From: an uncultured Ferrovibrio sp. | Lineage (GTDB): Bacteria > Pseudomonadota > Alphaproteobacteria > Ferrovibrionales > Ferrovibrionaceae | Direction: 5' to 3' | DNA length: 64,000 bases | NCBI RefSeq assembly: GCF_937960835.1 | Contig: NZ_CALGPC010000002.1 | Location: 124,001-188,000, forward strand | In this document: positions 1-9,000 of the stretch, piece after piece | How positions within the stretch are numbered: the first letter of the stretch is position 1 | Layout: the number at the start of each line of letters is the position of its first letter | Notes under the pieces: model-generated | The model's database searches: none | What the model saw: the letters and a program-made list of their open reading frames with translations, nothing else | What the model was told of the DNA's origin: nothing | Position numbers and translations under genes: made by a program

Positions 1-257
1 CGAGCGCCGGGCCCTGGCGCGCGCATCTTGCCTCGCACCGCACTGAAGGTGCGGCGATCAACGAATGGCAGGAATTGCTCAAGCGCGATCCCAATCTTTA
101 TGGCCAGTTCGATCCCAGAATCGAATGGGTCGACTTGAAGGATCGCGGCTCGTTTGCGAGGCTGATGATCGGCGGCTGGGCCGACCGCAAGGAAGCCGAT
201 GCTGCTTGCGCCAGGATCCGCGGCCCGCAGCGCTACTGCGCGGCGGTGAAGGAATAG
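1..257 (+). CDS. C-terminal part of a SPOR-domain protein (5' end outside window)
   Basis: The frame is open from the window edge to a TAG at 255-257 and gives about 84 residues. The visible part (WRAHLASHRTEGAAINEWQE near its start, then an IGGWADRKEADAACARI-type stretch) resembles a SPOR repeat, the domain that binds denuded septal peptidoglycan. The N-terminal part, where a membrane anchor or enzyme domain would lie, is not visible, so the full protein cannot be named. A bidirectional terminator follows 28 bases later. The family call is by pattern recall from a fragment. Confidence 0.6.
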   Translation, partial: SAGPWRAHLASHRTEGAAINEWQELLKRDPNLYGQFDPRIEWVDLKDRGSFARLMIGGWADRKEADAACARIRGPQRYCAAVKE

Positions 258-284
258 GGCAGCGTCACCTTCACAATCACAGCA

Positions 285-312
285 AAAAGGCCGGGTTTTC
301 ACCCGGCCTTTT
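285..312. terminator. Bidirectional intrinsic terminator between SPOR gene and typA
   Basis: A perfect inverted repeat has arms AAAAGGCCGGGT and ACCCGGCCTTTT around a four-base loop. The A-run on one side and the T-run on the other let it stop transcripts from both directions, which fits the convergent SPOR gene (ends 257) and typA (ends 335). Confidence 0.85.
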
Positions 313-334
313 GAATTTCATTGGCTGATGCCGA

Positions 335-2155
335 TCAGGCGGCAGCTTCCGCGGCCCGCTGCGCCTTCTTGCGCTCGTTCGGATCCAGCAGCTTCTTGCG
401 GATGCGGATGGACTTCGGCGTGACTTCGACCAGCTCGTCGTCACCGATATAGCTGATCGCCTGTTCCAGCGTCATCTTGCGGGGCGGGGTCAGCTTCACA
501 GCTTCATCCTTGCCGGCGGCGCGGATATTGGTGAGCTGCTTCGCCTTCATCGGGTTCACTTCGAGGTCGTTGTCGCGGCTATGCTCACCGATGATCATGC
601 CCTCGTAGACCGGCGTGCCCGGATCAACGAACAGTACGCCGCGCTCCTCGATGTACCACAGCGCGTAGGCGACGGTTTCGCCGGTGCCGTTGGCGATCAG
701 CACGCCGTTGCGGCGGCCGGGGATCGGGCCGCGATGCGGGCCATAGCCATGGAACAGCTTGTTCATGATGCCGGTACCGCGGGTATCGGTGAGGAACTCG
801 CCGTGATAGCCGATCAGGCCGCGTGACGGCGCCAGGAAGGTGATGCGGGTCTTGCCGCCGCCCGAGGGACGCATGTCGCGCAGCTCGGCCTTGCGCAGGC
901 TCATCTTCTCAACCACCACGCCGGTGTAGGCGTCGTCCACGTCGACATGGACTTCTTCGATCGGCTCCAGCAGTTGGCCGTTCTCGTCCTTCTGGAAGAT
1001 CACGCGCGGACGGCTGATGGAAAGTTCGAAGCCTTCGCGGCGCATGGTCTCTACCAGCACGCCAAGCTGCAGCTCGCCGCGGCCGGAAACCTGGAAGGCA
1101 TCCTTCTCGTCGGTCTCGGTGACGCGGATCGCGACATTGCCCTCGGCCTCGCGCAGCAGGCGCTCGCGGATCACGCGGCTCTGCACCTTGCTGCCTTCCT
1201 TGCCGGCAAACGGCGAGTTGTTGACCGAGAAGGTCATGGCCAGGGTCGGTGGATCGATCGGATTGGCCGGCACGGCCTCGGTGACGGACGGATCGCAGAT
1301 CGTGTCGGCGACGGTGGTGGTGGTCAGGCCGGCAATGGCGATGATGTCACCTGCCTGCGCTTCCTCCACCGGCACGCGCTCGATGCCACGGAAGGACAGC
1401 AGCTTGGTGGCGCGGCCCGCTTCGATTTCCTTGTCGCCGCGCAGGGCATGGATCGGCGCATTCACCTTGATCTTGCCCGAGTAGATGCGGCCGGTGAGGA
1501 TACGGCCCAGGAAGTTGTCGGCCTCCAAAGTCGTGACCAGCATCTTAAACGGCGCGTTGACGTCCACCTTCGGCGGCGGCACATGGCGCACGATCAGGTC
1601 GAAGAGGGGCGACAGGTCCTTGCGCGGTCCTTCCAGGCTGTCATCGGCCCAGCCGGAACGGCCCGAGGCGAACATCACCGGGAAGTCGAGCTGCTCTTCC
1701 GTGGCATCCAGGGCGGCGAACAGGTCGAAGACCTCTGAATGGACCTCGATGGGCCGGGCATCCTGACGGTCGACCTTGTTGATGACGACGATGGGGCGCA
1801 TGCCAAGGCCTAGGGCCTTGGTCAGCACGAACTTGGTCTGCGGCAGCGGGCCCTCGGCAGCATCGACCAGCAGGACGACGCCATCGACCATGTTCAGGAT
1901 GCGCTCGACTTCACCGCCGAAATCGGCATGGCCGGGGGTGTCGACGATGTTGACCCGGGTACCGCGCCATTCCACCGAAGTGCACTTGGCCAGGATGGTG
2001 ATGCCGCGCTCGCGCTCCAGATCGTTGGAGTCCATCACGCGCTCGGCCACCTGCTGGTTTTCGCGGAATGAACCGGACTGGCGCAGCAAGGCATCGACCA
2101 GGGTTGTCTTGCCATGGTCGACGTGGGCGATGATGGCGATGTTGCGGATATCCAT
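335..2155 (-). CDS. typA: Ribosome-dependent GTPase TypA/BipA
   Basis: Translational GTPase of the EF-G superfamily that binds the 70S ribosome and helps ribosome assembly and stress adaptation. From the chosen ATG the protein has 606 residues, the usual family length. Seen: P-loop AHVDHGKTT at 10-18, switch II DTPGHADFGGE from residue 72, and NKVD at 126-129; the EF-G III/V-like and BipA C-terminal domains follow. The start is set at 2155 because MDIRNIAIIAH is the family N-terminus; the TTG four codons upstream at 2167 is less likely. It is a single gene, ending at a shared terminator. Confidence 0.97.
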   Translation of the reverse strand: MDIRNIAIIAHVDHGKTTLVDALLRQSGSFRENQQVAERVMDSNDLERERGITILAKCTSVEWRGTRVNIVDTPGHADFGGEVERILNMVDGVVLLVDAAEGPLPQTKFVLTKALGLGMRPIVVINKVDRQDARPIEVHSEVFDLFAALDATEEQLDFPVMFASGRSGWADDSLEGPRKDLSPLFDLIVRHVPPPKVDVNAPFKMLVTTLEADNFLGRILTGRIYSGKIKVNAPIHALRGDKEIEAGRATKLLSFRGIERVPVEEAQAGDIIAIAGLTTTTVADTICDPSVTEAVPANPIDPPTLAMTFSVNNSPFAGKEGSKVQSRVIRERLLREAEGNVAIRVTETDEKDAFQVSGRGELQLGVLVETMRREGFELSISRPRVIFQKDENGQLLEPIEEVHVDVDDAYTGVVVEKMSLRKAELRDMRPSGGGKTRITFLAPSRGLIGYHGEFLTDTRGTGIMNKLFHGYGPHRGPIPGRRNGVLIANGTGETVAYALWYIEERGVLFVDPGTPVYEGMIIGEHSRDNDLEVNPMKAKQLTNIRAAGKDEAVKLTPPRKMTLEQAISYIGDDELVEVTPKSIRIRKKLLDPNERKKAQRAAEAAA

Positions 2156-2584
2156 GCGCTTACACAAAAAGGCCCGGTCGTCCGATGGACAGGCGGCCAG
2201 GCGCGATTCCTCTGGGTTTGGCTTGAAAGCTGCGGCGTATATACGGCGGGGCAGGGCCGGTTACAAGTGAAGATTTGCTGCGCTGCGGCAGCACATCCAG
2301 AAATTAACCATTTCAGAGGCTTAACCTATCAGCCCGGGAGGGGCGCGACTGCCAACCTGGTTGAATACGGCGGTACTCAAACCTGCCTAACTAGCCATAA
2401 TGAAATCACAAATCCTATCCCCTTGGCGAAGGCAGAATGGCCTTCCGAGCTACAGGTGGAAATCTAGGAACCCTTATCGTTCATTTTGTCTGCACCTGCG
2501 GTCTTGCTCGCAGTTTTTGTTCCATGCGGGTGTGCCAGTGACGTATCGGCGCCCCCGGCGAGAAACAGCTAATGGAGGGACAAA
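2156..2584. other. Divergent intergenic region, typA / LuxR-type regulator
   Basis: About 430 bases hold the promoters of typA (leftward) and of the regulator starting at 2585. The stretch 2290-2410 is AT-richer than its surroundings and has two TTAACC copies 13 bases apart. I see no convincing coding sequence, tRNA or strong operator. The only clear signal is the Shine-Dalgarno GGAGG at 2574-2578. Confidence 0.5.
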
Positions 2585-3277
2585 GTGGGTGGGCAGATAT
2601 CCATACTGCTGGTTGATCAGAGCCGATTATTTCGAGAAGGCCTGAAACGCATATTTCAGGACAGCGTTTTTCAAGTCAGCCACGAGGCAGCGGCCTTGTC
2701 GGAAGCGTTGGACAAGCTGAAATCCTCGCCCGACACCAACATTCTGCTGACTGAACTCCCCGTCGGCAATGCCGCATCCCCCTCGGACGTCATTGGGGCG
2801 ATCCGCGATACGGCGCCAAACACCCGCATCGTCGTCCTGACGAACGATAACGACGGCGTGTCCCTGATGCGGGCGCTGGACGCCGGTGTCGATGGCTATC
2901 TGCTGAAGAGCATGTCGGCGGACGCTCTGAAGCAATCCCTCCATCTCGTCATGCTAGGCGAGAAGGTTTTTCCGACCGATCTGGCCCGTTGCCTGGTGAA
3001 TGGCGCGCAGGTCCCGTCCGGCAGCAGCGGAACAGGCCGGCGGACGGCTTCCGGCCGCGGCCTGTCCGAGCGTGAGATGCAGATCCTGAATTGCCTGCTG
3101 GGTGGGGATTCCAACAAGATGATCGCCAACCGGCTGCAGATATCGGAAGGCACAGTGAAGGTCCATCTGAAGGGAATCTTGAAGAAGATCAACGTGCAGA
3201 ACCGAACTCAGGCCGCGATCTGGGCGCTCAATAATGGGATGGCGCAGACTGCCCAGCATTCCGGCCTCAAGGCCTGA
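2585..3277 (+). CDS. NarL/FixJ (LuxR-HTH) response regulator with a Glu-substituted receiver
   Basis: A 230-residue two-domain regulator. The receiver (about 5-120) has an atypical acidic pocket: Asp11-Gln12 instead of Asp-Asp, and the segment NILLTELPVG puts Glu57 where the phosphorylatable Asp normally sits. Lys108 of the switch is kept. The C-terminal LuxR-type HTH (about 155-215) is typical, with LSEREMQIL and the recognition segment NKMIANRLQISEGTVKVHL. The GTG start at 2585 has GGAGG six bases upstream. No kinase lies beside it, so it is an orphan. A permanently active-like or phosphorylation-independent regulator is inferred. Confidence 0.88.
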   Translation: MGGQISILLVDQSRLFREGLKRIFQDSVFQVSHEAAALSEALDKLKSSPDTNILLTELPVGNAASPSDVIGAIRDTAPNTRIVVLTNDNDGVSLMRALDAGVDGYLLKSMSADALKQSLHLVMLGEKVFPTDLARCLVNGAQVPSGSSGTGRRTASGRGLSEREMQILNCLLGGDSNKMIANRLQISEGTVKVHLKGILKKINVQNRTQAAIWALNNGMAQTAQHSGLKA

Positions 3278-3303
3278 GAGGATTTAGCCCCAGCGGTTCG
3301 TGT

Positions 3304-3321
3304 AGCTGCCTGCGGGCAGCT
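3304..3321 (+). terminator. Weak hairpin after the LuxR-type regulator
   Basis: A 7-bp stem, AGCTGCC and GGCAGCT with loop TGCG, starts 27 bases after the stop codon. No T-run follows, so it is at best a weak or Rho-assisted terminator. The rest of the gap to 3447 shows nothing else. Confidence 0.3.
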
Positions 3322-3446
3322 TAAGCGCCCGGGTATGTGCGCGATGTTCAGGCCGAGCCTAGGCGTGCAGCCCAGACGGCGGCGAGGCCGGACAGCGCCC
3401 GGTTTCGCGCCCGTCTGGGATGGGGACAAGGAGGGAGAGGGGATCC

Positions 3447-3773
3447 CTACACCCGGAGATCGGCCATGGTACCTTCGGTCTTGCCGGTTTCGACCTTCAT
3501 CTTCTCTTCGATGGCCTGGCGGATCTCCTCCTCGATGGCCTTGCGCTTCTCGGCGTCCAGCTCGGCCAGCCTCTCTTCGGTGAGGCCTTTGTCTTCCAAT
3601 ATCTGAGCGCGGATGCGCTCGGCGACCGACATGCGAGCGTAGTCGAGGAACTCGTCCTGGACGCTCTTCCTGCCCTCAATTTCCTCGGTCGGGAGACCGC
3701 TGGCCGCGCTGCTGGACGAGGGGCTAAAGCTGGGCAAAAGGACGCCGAGGCCACCAATTCCGGAAATCGACAT
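3447..3773 (-). CDS. Conserved alphaproteobacterial protein of unknown function
   Basis: A 108-residue protein of unknown role. The N-terminal third is low complexity and Gly/Ser-rich (SISGIGGLGVLLPSFSPSSS). The rest is charged and helical, with FLDYARMSVAERIRAQIL, then a Glu/Lys-rich helix EEEIRQAIEEKMK. This FLDYxxMxxAERxRxxxL signature recurs in small uncharacterised alphaproteobacterial proteins, as far as I recall. ATG 3773 is chosen because GGAG lies six bases upstream; the GTG at 3788 overlaps that Shine-Dalgarno sequence. There is no signal peptide or membrane helix. Confidence 0.75.
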   Translation of the reverse strand: MSISGIGGLGVLLPSFSPSSSSAASGLPTEEIEGRKSVQDEFLDYARMSVAERIRAQILEDKGLTEERLAELDAEKRKAIEEEIRQAIEEKMKVETGKTEGTMADLRV

Positions 3774-3950
3774 GAGCTTCTCCTTCACAATTCACAACCA
3801 GGAGAAGCAATCCGCATGCCAAGAATTTTGGTTAATTCCAGGCTGAAAATCAAAGAAAAATCAGTAATTAAATGATTAATCTTACCTTTTAATTTACCTT
3901 AAGTTCGGCAATTCCCGCCGGGGCGGGCAAGTTGAACCTAGGTGTGCCCG

Positions 3951-3983
3951 CATAAAATATGATGACAATCATCATATTTTATG
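3951..3983. promoter_or_regulatory. Perfect 15-bp inverted repeat, probable TetR operator
   Basis: The arms CATAAAATATGATGA and TCATCATATTTTATG are exact reverse complements separated by CAA. The element ends 14 bases before the preferred start of the TetR gene, in an AT-rich stretch that would also hold its promoter. Size and symmetry fit a TetR homodimer site, so autoregulation is inferred. The repeat also argues against the ATG at 3959, which lies inside it. Confidence 0.8.
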
Positions 3984-3997
3984 GTCAACTCATCGGC

Positions 3998-4651
3998 ATG
4001 AGATCGCCCGCAAAAGCCAACCTGCTCCAGACGGAATTACCGCTCGGCCGCCCCCGCCGGCTGCGGGGGATCCGTAAGGGCGAAGCCACCCGCCAGTCCA
4101 TCCTGCGTCATGCCGCCCGCGCCATCCGCGAGGCCGGTCCTGAGCAGGTCGGGGTGGCCGATGTGATGCGCGCAGCCGGACTTACCCATGGCGGCTTCTA
4201 TGCTCACTTCCCCTCCAAGGACGCGCTGGTCGCCGGCGCCATCGAAGGCATGTTCGCCGAGGGTGCCGCGCGCTTCGCCGCTGTGACCGGTGCCGCCACC
4301 GGCAAGGCGGCCCTCAAGGCCTGGATCCAGAGCTACCTGTCGCCCGACCATCGCGACAACCGGGCGGGCGGCTGTGCGGTTGCCGCCCTGAACACCGAGG
4401 CCAGCCGTCTTGAGCCGGTGGCGCGGGCGGCCTTCGAGGCCGGCCTGCGCGGCATTGCCGCCCGGTTTGTCCGCCACCTGTCGCCGCCGCTGCCGCCGGA
4501 GGAAGCCGAAGCCGCGGCCTGGTCGCTGATGGCTGAACTCTCCGGCACGCTGGCCCTGGCGCGGGTCATTGCCGATCCAAAGCTATCCAACCGCATCCTG
4601 GAGGCGGGCCGCGATGCCGCGATGCGCCGCCTCGACGCGCTGCTGCCCTGA
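3998..4651 (+). CDS. TetR/AcrR-family repressor
   Basis: A 217-residue regulator. The N-terminal HTH (about 28-80) contains ATRQSILRHAARAIREAG, then VADVMRAAGLTHGGFYAHF, a typical TetR recognition helix. The C-terminal ligand domain resembles the LmrA/YxaF-like TetR group. Start 3998 is chosen because the upstream ATG at 3959 lies inside the operator palindrome; no strong Shine-Dalgarno sequence precedes 3998, so a leaderless or short-leader mRNA is possible. The MATE pump begins 10 bases after its stop, so the repressor probably controls itself and the pump in response to an effluxed compound. Confidence 0.9.
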   Translation: MRSPAKANLLQTELPLGRPRRLRGIRKGEATRQSILRHAARAIREAGPEQVGVADVMRAAGLTHGGFYAHFPSKDALVAGAIEGMFAEGAARFAAVTGAATGKAALKAWIQSYLSPDHRDNRAGGCAVAALNTEASRLEPVARAAFEAGLRGIAARFVRHLSPPLPPEEAEAAAWSLMAELSGTLALARVIADPKLSNRILEAGRDAAMRRLDALLP

Positions 4652-4661
4652 AAGGGAAAAG

Positions 4662-6029
4662 ATGACGGTCCAGAAACCCATCCCGGTGGCTGGCGCTGCT
4701 GCTGGCCGCGAGGCGCTTCTGCAAGGTCCGATCCTGCCCACGCTGTTGCGGCTGACCTTGCCCAATACCGTGGCGATGGTGGCTACCGCGCTGGCTGCGA
4801 TTGCCGAGACGACCTATGTCGGCCGCCTGGGCGTCGAGCCGCTGGCTGCCATGGCGCTGGTCTTTCCCATGGCCATGCTGATGCAGATGATGTCGGCGGG
4901 TGCCATGGGCGGCGGCGTTTCCTCGGCGATCAGCCGGGCTCTTGGCGCGGGCGACCTGGCGCGGGCCAACACGCTGGCGATCCATGCCATCATCATCGCT
5001 CTGGCGGCCGGGTTGTTTTTCACACTGTTCTTCTTTGCTTTGGGGCCGTCCATCTATCGCCTGCTGGGCGGGCGCGACGGTGCGCTGGAGCAGGCCATCC
5101 TCTATTCAAATACCATTTTCGCAGGCATCACCGCCGTCTGGCTGTTCAACACCTTCGCTTCGATCCTGCGTGGGACCGGCAACATGATGGTGCCCTCGGT
5201 GCTGGGGTTAATCGTGGCCGGGCTGCAGATCGCCATCGGCGGCACGCTCGGGCTGGGATTAGGGCCGGTACCCAAGCTCGGCATCGTCGGCGTAGCCATT
5301 GGCGCGGTCTCGGCTTTCGGGCTTGGCGCGCTGTATCTCTTCCTGCATCTGAATGGCCGCCGCGCCCGGCTTCGCCTGACGTTGCAGGGCTTCACTGCTC
5401 AGCGCGCGCTGTTCGTCGATATTCTGAAAGTAGGCGCCATGGCCTGCCTGTCCTCGCTGCAGACCGTGGTGACCATTCTGATCTTCACCGGTCTGGTGGC
5501 GCGGTTCGGTACGGCCGCCTTGGCTGGCTATGGCATCGGTGCCCGGCTGGAATTCCTGCTGATCCCGATTGCCTTCTCGGTCGGTGTGGCCAGTGTGCCG
5601 ATGGTCGGCATGGCGATTGGCGCCAAGGACGTGACGCGCGCGCGCCGTGTCGCCTGGACAGCAGGCAGCCTTTCGGCGGCTGCGCTAGCCGCCATCGGCC
5701 TTGTCGTCATTATCTTTCCGGATGCCTGGACCAGCCTGTTCACCAGCGACGTGGCCGTGATCAAGGCCGGGCGGCAATATCTGACCGCCGCCGGTGCCGG
5801 CTTTCCTTTCTTCGGCCTCGGCCTGTGCCTTTATTTCGCGTCGCAGGGGGCGGGCAAGCTGCTGGGGCCTGTTCTGGCCGGCACACTGCGTCTGGTCTTG
5901 GTCGCGCTGGTTGGATGGTGGCTGACGATGAGCAGCGCCGAAGCCTGGACGCTTTTCGCATTGGCGGGCGGCGCCATGGTGATCTATGGACTGGCGACAG
6001 CCGCCGCGGTCTACAGGACGCGTTGGTAA
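4662..6029 (+). CDS. MATE-family multidrug efflux transporter
   Basis: A 455-residue polytopic inner-membrane protein with about 12 hydrophobic segments arranged as two homologous halves, as in MatE-domain cation-coupled antiporters. Visible features are GPILPTLLRLTLPN before helix 1, the first-half segment ETTYVGRLGVEPLAAMAL, and the later GYGIGARLEFLLIPIAFSVG. ATG 4662 follows AAAGGGAAAAG just downstream of the TetR stop, so the two genes probably form one operon. Its 3' end overlaps the convergent kinase gene by 19 bases. The exported substrate cannot be predicted. Confidence 0.93.
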   Translation: MTVQKPIPVAGAAAGREALLQGPILPTLLRLTLPNTVAMVATALAAIAETTYVGRLGVEPLAAMALVFPMAMLMQMMSAGAMGGGVSSAISRALGAGDLARANTLAIHAIIIALAAGLFFTLFFFALGPSIYRLLGGRDGALEQAILYSNTIFAGITAVWLFNTFASILRGTGNMMVPSVLGLIVAGLQIAIGGTLGLGLGPVPKLGIVGVAIGAVSAFGLGALYLFLHLNGRRARLRLTLQGFTAQRALFVDILKVGAMACLSSLQTVVTILIFTGLVARFGTAALAGYGIGARLEFLLIPIAFSVGVASVPMVGMAIGAKDVTRARRVAWTAGSLSAAALAAIGLVVIIFPDAWTSLFTSDVAVIKAGRQYLTAAGAGFPFFGLGLCLYFASQGAGKLLGPVLAGTLRLVLVALVGWWLTMSSAEAWTLFALAGGAMVIYGLATAAAVYRTRW

Positions 6030-7647
6030 AATGACTGCTGCGCGGCTGTTAAGACATCGGGGGGTGTCTGCCCCGGCGCTGTGTCAGACACTGATTTCGA
6101 CTGGTGTTGTTCTCCGGTCATCAGCGGGGGGCCGCCAGCTTTGGGAAAGCGCAAGGTAAAGGTCGTGCCGTTATTGACCGCGACAACCAGCGTGGCGCCG
6201 ATCTGGCGGGCAAACCCCTGGATAAGCTGCAATCCCGAATTCCGGCGGCGTTGTTCAGGCAAGCCGACGCCATCATCGGACACGATTGCGAGCGCGGCGG
6301 AATCGTCCTCGGAAAGCAAAACCGTGATGGTTCCGCCGCCATTGGGGAAGGCGTGCTTTACGGCATTGGTCAGCATTTCGAGCAGGATCAGCGCGGCGGG
6401 AACCGCCTGACGCGTATCGATTTCGACATGAGCGGTTTCACAGCGCACCGCGATGCCAGTCTCCGGCGGCACGATGCTTGGATTGCTGCACAATGCCCGC
6501 AGGAAGCTGCCGAAATCCATCGTGGACGCGCTCTCAGCGCTGTAAAGCAGATTATGCACCTCCGAGATGGCCCAGATCCGCTTTTCGATATCTTGGAAGA
6601 TTGCGGGCGGCAGACCGGCCTTGCGGGCTTGCAGGCTGATCAGGCTTTGCACGGCCAGAAGATTGTTCCGGATGCGATGGTTCATCTCCTTGAACAGTGA
6701 ATCCTTCAGCTCGGCGCTGCGCTGTGCCGCAATCAGCGAGACTTGCGTTTCCAGCCGCCGTTGCACCTGACCAACGGCGATATATCCAAGCACTGCCGCA
6801 AGGAACAGCACGACAATGTGGGGAATCAGCTCCTCGACGATGGCGGCGTGAATGCTGGCTTCGGAAAATCCGACATTGGCATAGAGCGGCAAATCGGCGA
6901 TCTGCTTGTAGGCATACAGGCGCTTCACGCCGTCGACGGATGCGGACAGTTGGATGAGGCCTTCGGAGCTGTTTCGGATAGCCTGAAGATATGGACTGTC
7001 GGGAGCGATCTTGGTGGGTCCCGCCATGCCAGATTCCGAACCAACAGGCGGCCATCGCGGGTCGCAACCGACGCCACGGCGTGTTCTTCGCGCGCTAGCC
7101 TTTGATAGAAGTCTCGGATTGCAGCCACGTCGATGGTACTGACGACGGTCCACCCCTGCCTTTCAGTAGTGCGACGGGCGAACAGCAGGGCGTCAAGGCC
7201 GCTGGGGCGCAGGATTTGCCTGTCGATCACCAGGATTTCCGGTTGAGCCGAGAGGACTTGAAAGAAAGGCCGTTCGTTGAAAGACGCGCCGGGAGCCAGG
7301 GGCTGACTTGCCGCTACAGGCTTACCGCTATCATCGATAACGGCTATGGTATGCGTCAGGGGAACCGTATTTCGTAGCTCCTCCAGCTCTTCGGCCAAAA
7401 GGGCGATGTCGGATGCATCGCTATACCGGCGCAGCAGGATGTCGGCGCGATCCAGGGCGATCTGCTGGCCTTGCACGATGCGCTGGGTGAATTCGCTGGC
7501 CAGTTCGGCGTTGCGCCGGGCATGTTCGGCCGCGCGCTGCCATTCCGCTTGCCAGGTTTCGTAGCTCCACAGAAGGGCGAGGACCCCCGGAATCAGCAAA
7601 GCTCCGAAGCGAAGCCATTTCAATTGTTTACGAACTCGGGCAACCAT
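6011..7647 (-). pseudogene. Sensor histidine kinase (Cache sensor, HisKA_2/HWE type) with a one-base frameshift
   Basis: Two overlapping frames encode one kinase. The first (7647 down to about 7020) gives an N-terminal membrane helix and a periplasmic Cache-like domain ending near DGRLLVRNLAW. The second picks up at TKIAPDSPYLQAI and carries the rest of the sensor, a second membrane helix (HIVVLFLAAVLGYIAVG), the phospho-acceptor segment KEMNHRIRNNLLAVQSL, an N-box LLEMLTNAVKHAF and a G-box DDGVGLPEQ. The span of 1637 nt is one base short of a multiple of three, so one base is missing at about 7011-7035. No classic slippery heptamer is in frame, so decay or a sequencing error is more likely than programmed frameshifting. 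Confidence 0.85.
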
Positions 7648-7833
7648 GCCTATTCCCCCTGGGTTGCGGCATTACGGGTGCCTGACGCCATTGCGGCAAT
7701 CTGAAACGCTTAGCCGTTAGAAGATTGATGATTTTGGGCTCGATATGCTTCGCGGGGCGATCGCTGAGCGAACAGGCCGAATGACGATTCCCGCATTCAA
7801 ACGTCGGCCATCCATTGTCTGACATATATGGGG

Positions 7834-8772
7834 TTACTGTGCCGCAATGGAAAGCTGCTTCGGACTATGAGCCAGATTATTTCCTGGTGGAGCAGTGGCG
7901 GCAGGCAAGGTTTCGACTGCCGCCGGCTTGCGGAACAATGATTGGCGGTCCAGCGCAATATAGCCCAAAGAGGCGAGGCGGTGGTGCAGCCGGATCAGAT
8001 CAGGCCGTGTCCGGAGGATTTCCGTTTCACCGCCTTCAAAGCTGGTCAGCAGGAAACCGCCAGGCAGCAGGGCTGTATTGAGATGCTCCAGGACCGCCAT
8101 CGGGTCATGCAAATGGCTGAAGACATCATTGCAGATGGCGACATGGACTGACGGAAGTTCCGGCAACGGCCGTATCCGGGTGCAGGGAAGGGATTGATAA
8201 GCCAGCCCCAGGCGCCGGCAGAGCCAGGAGAGAAATTCCAGCCGCATGGTCGGAAGGTCGGCCAGTACCAGCTTCGGAGCGGCGTCTTTCTGCCGAAGTG
8301 TCAGAGCCAGAGAGATCGATGTCTGTGCCAAGCCGCAGCCAAAGTCGGCAATCACGGGCGCGGACACATCTCTGAGCGCCATCATGATCGGATGGTCGTC
8401 CCGCCAGATCGGCACCGGAAGGCTGACCTGCCGCAGCATGAACAGCCAGTCGTGCAAACGATAGGCGTCGTGAATCTCGCGCACGGAATCGTTTGCGATG
8501 ACGCTGAAGAGTGCGATTTGCGTTTCGGTGAACCGGCGGAAGGATGCGCCATTATGCCCGTCGGGCAGCGCCTGCCAGGACGCACGATAACGATGCCGGC
8601 TTTCCTCGTCGGAAATGCCCAGCCGCTCGGCATTCCAGGCGCAGAAGCCTTCTTGCCACAGATTTAAGAAGTCAATTCCGCAGGTTACATGAGTATCGCG
8701 TTGCGGCCCCGTTCCCAGAACGCGACGGGCCATCCTGCGGATCACACCCTCGCCCGATGCTTGTTCTCCCAT
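7834..8772 (-). CDS. Orphan class I SAM-dependent methyltransferase
   Basis: A 312-residue protein. Residues about 138-240 form a Rossmann methyltransferase core: motif I VIADFGCGLAQ (Asp143), LVLADLP for the adenosine-binding acidic residue, and VAICNDVFSHLHDP then LLPGGFLLTSFEGGE for the later strands. The N-terminal 130 residues are helical (FRRFTETQIALFSVI) and could form a lid or substrate domain. The ATG at 8772 has GGGGAAAA upstream. The frame continues open up to 9369, but that extension lies opposite allA and looks non-coding. It stands alone, and its substrate is unknown. Confidence 0.8.
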   Translation of the reverse strand: MGEQASGEGVIRRMARRVLGTGPQRDTHVTCGIDFLNLWQEGFCAWNAERLGISDEESRHRYRASWQALPDGHNGASFRRFTETQIALFSVIANDSVREIHDAYRLHDWLFMLRQVSLPVPIWRDDHPIMMALRDVSAPVIADFGCGLAQTSISLALTLRQKDAAPKLVLADLPTMRLEFLSWLCRRLGLAYQSLPCTRIRPLPELPSVHVAICNDVFSHLHDPMAVLEHLNTALLPGGFLLTSFEGGETEILRTRPDLIRLHHRLASLGYIALDRQSLFRKPAAVETLPAATAPPGNNLAHSPKQLSIAAQ

Positions 8773-9000
8773 GATTTTCCCCGGCCTCTGTTTTGTCGCA
8801 GTATCGCCAATGGACGGAAGGCAGGGGTGACCAAGCTGTGGCTGGCCGGGGCCTTGGCTTAGGAAAGAGACAACTGGCACGCCGGTAAATGAGGGCGATG
8901 GCAGCGATAGAGACCCCAGGACTACGGCCCGGAAGGACTTGCAGGTCGCAGGTGGTTTGTCTTTGATGGCGGTAATGGGGAAGGGGGCCAGCCGAATATC

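Noticed and set aside
6990..7050. Programmed -1 frameshifting in the Cache-HWE kinase
   Set aside because: The shift direction would fit, but no X-XXY-YYZ heptamer lies in the correct frame; a missing base is simpler.
8910..8930. TGGCACG at about 8916 as a third sigma-54 promoter before allA
   Set aside because: The -24 half matches, but the -12 half reads TAAAT instead of TTGCA, so the essential GC is missing.
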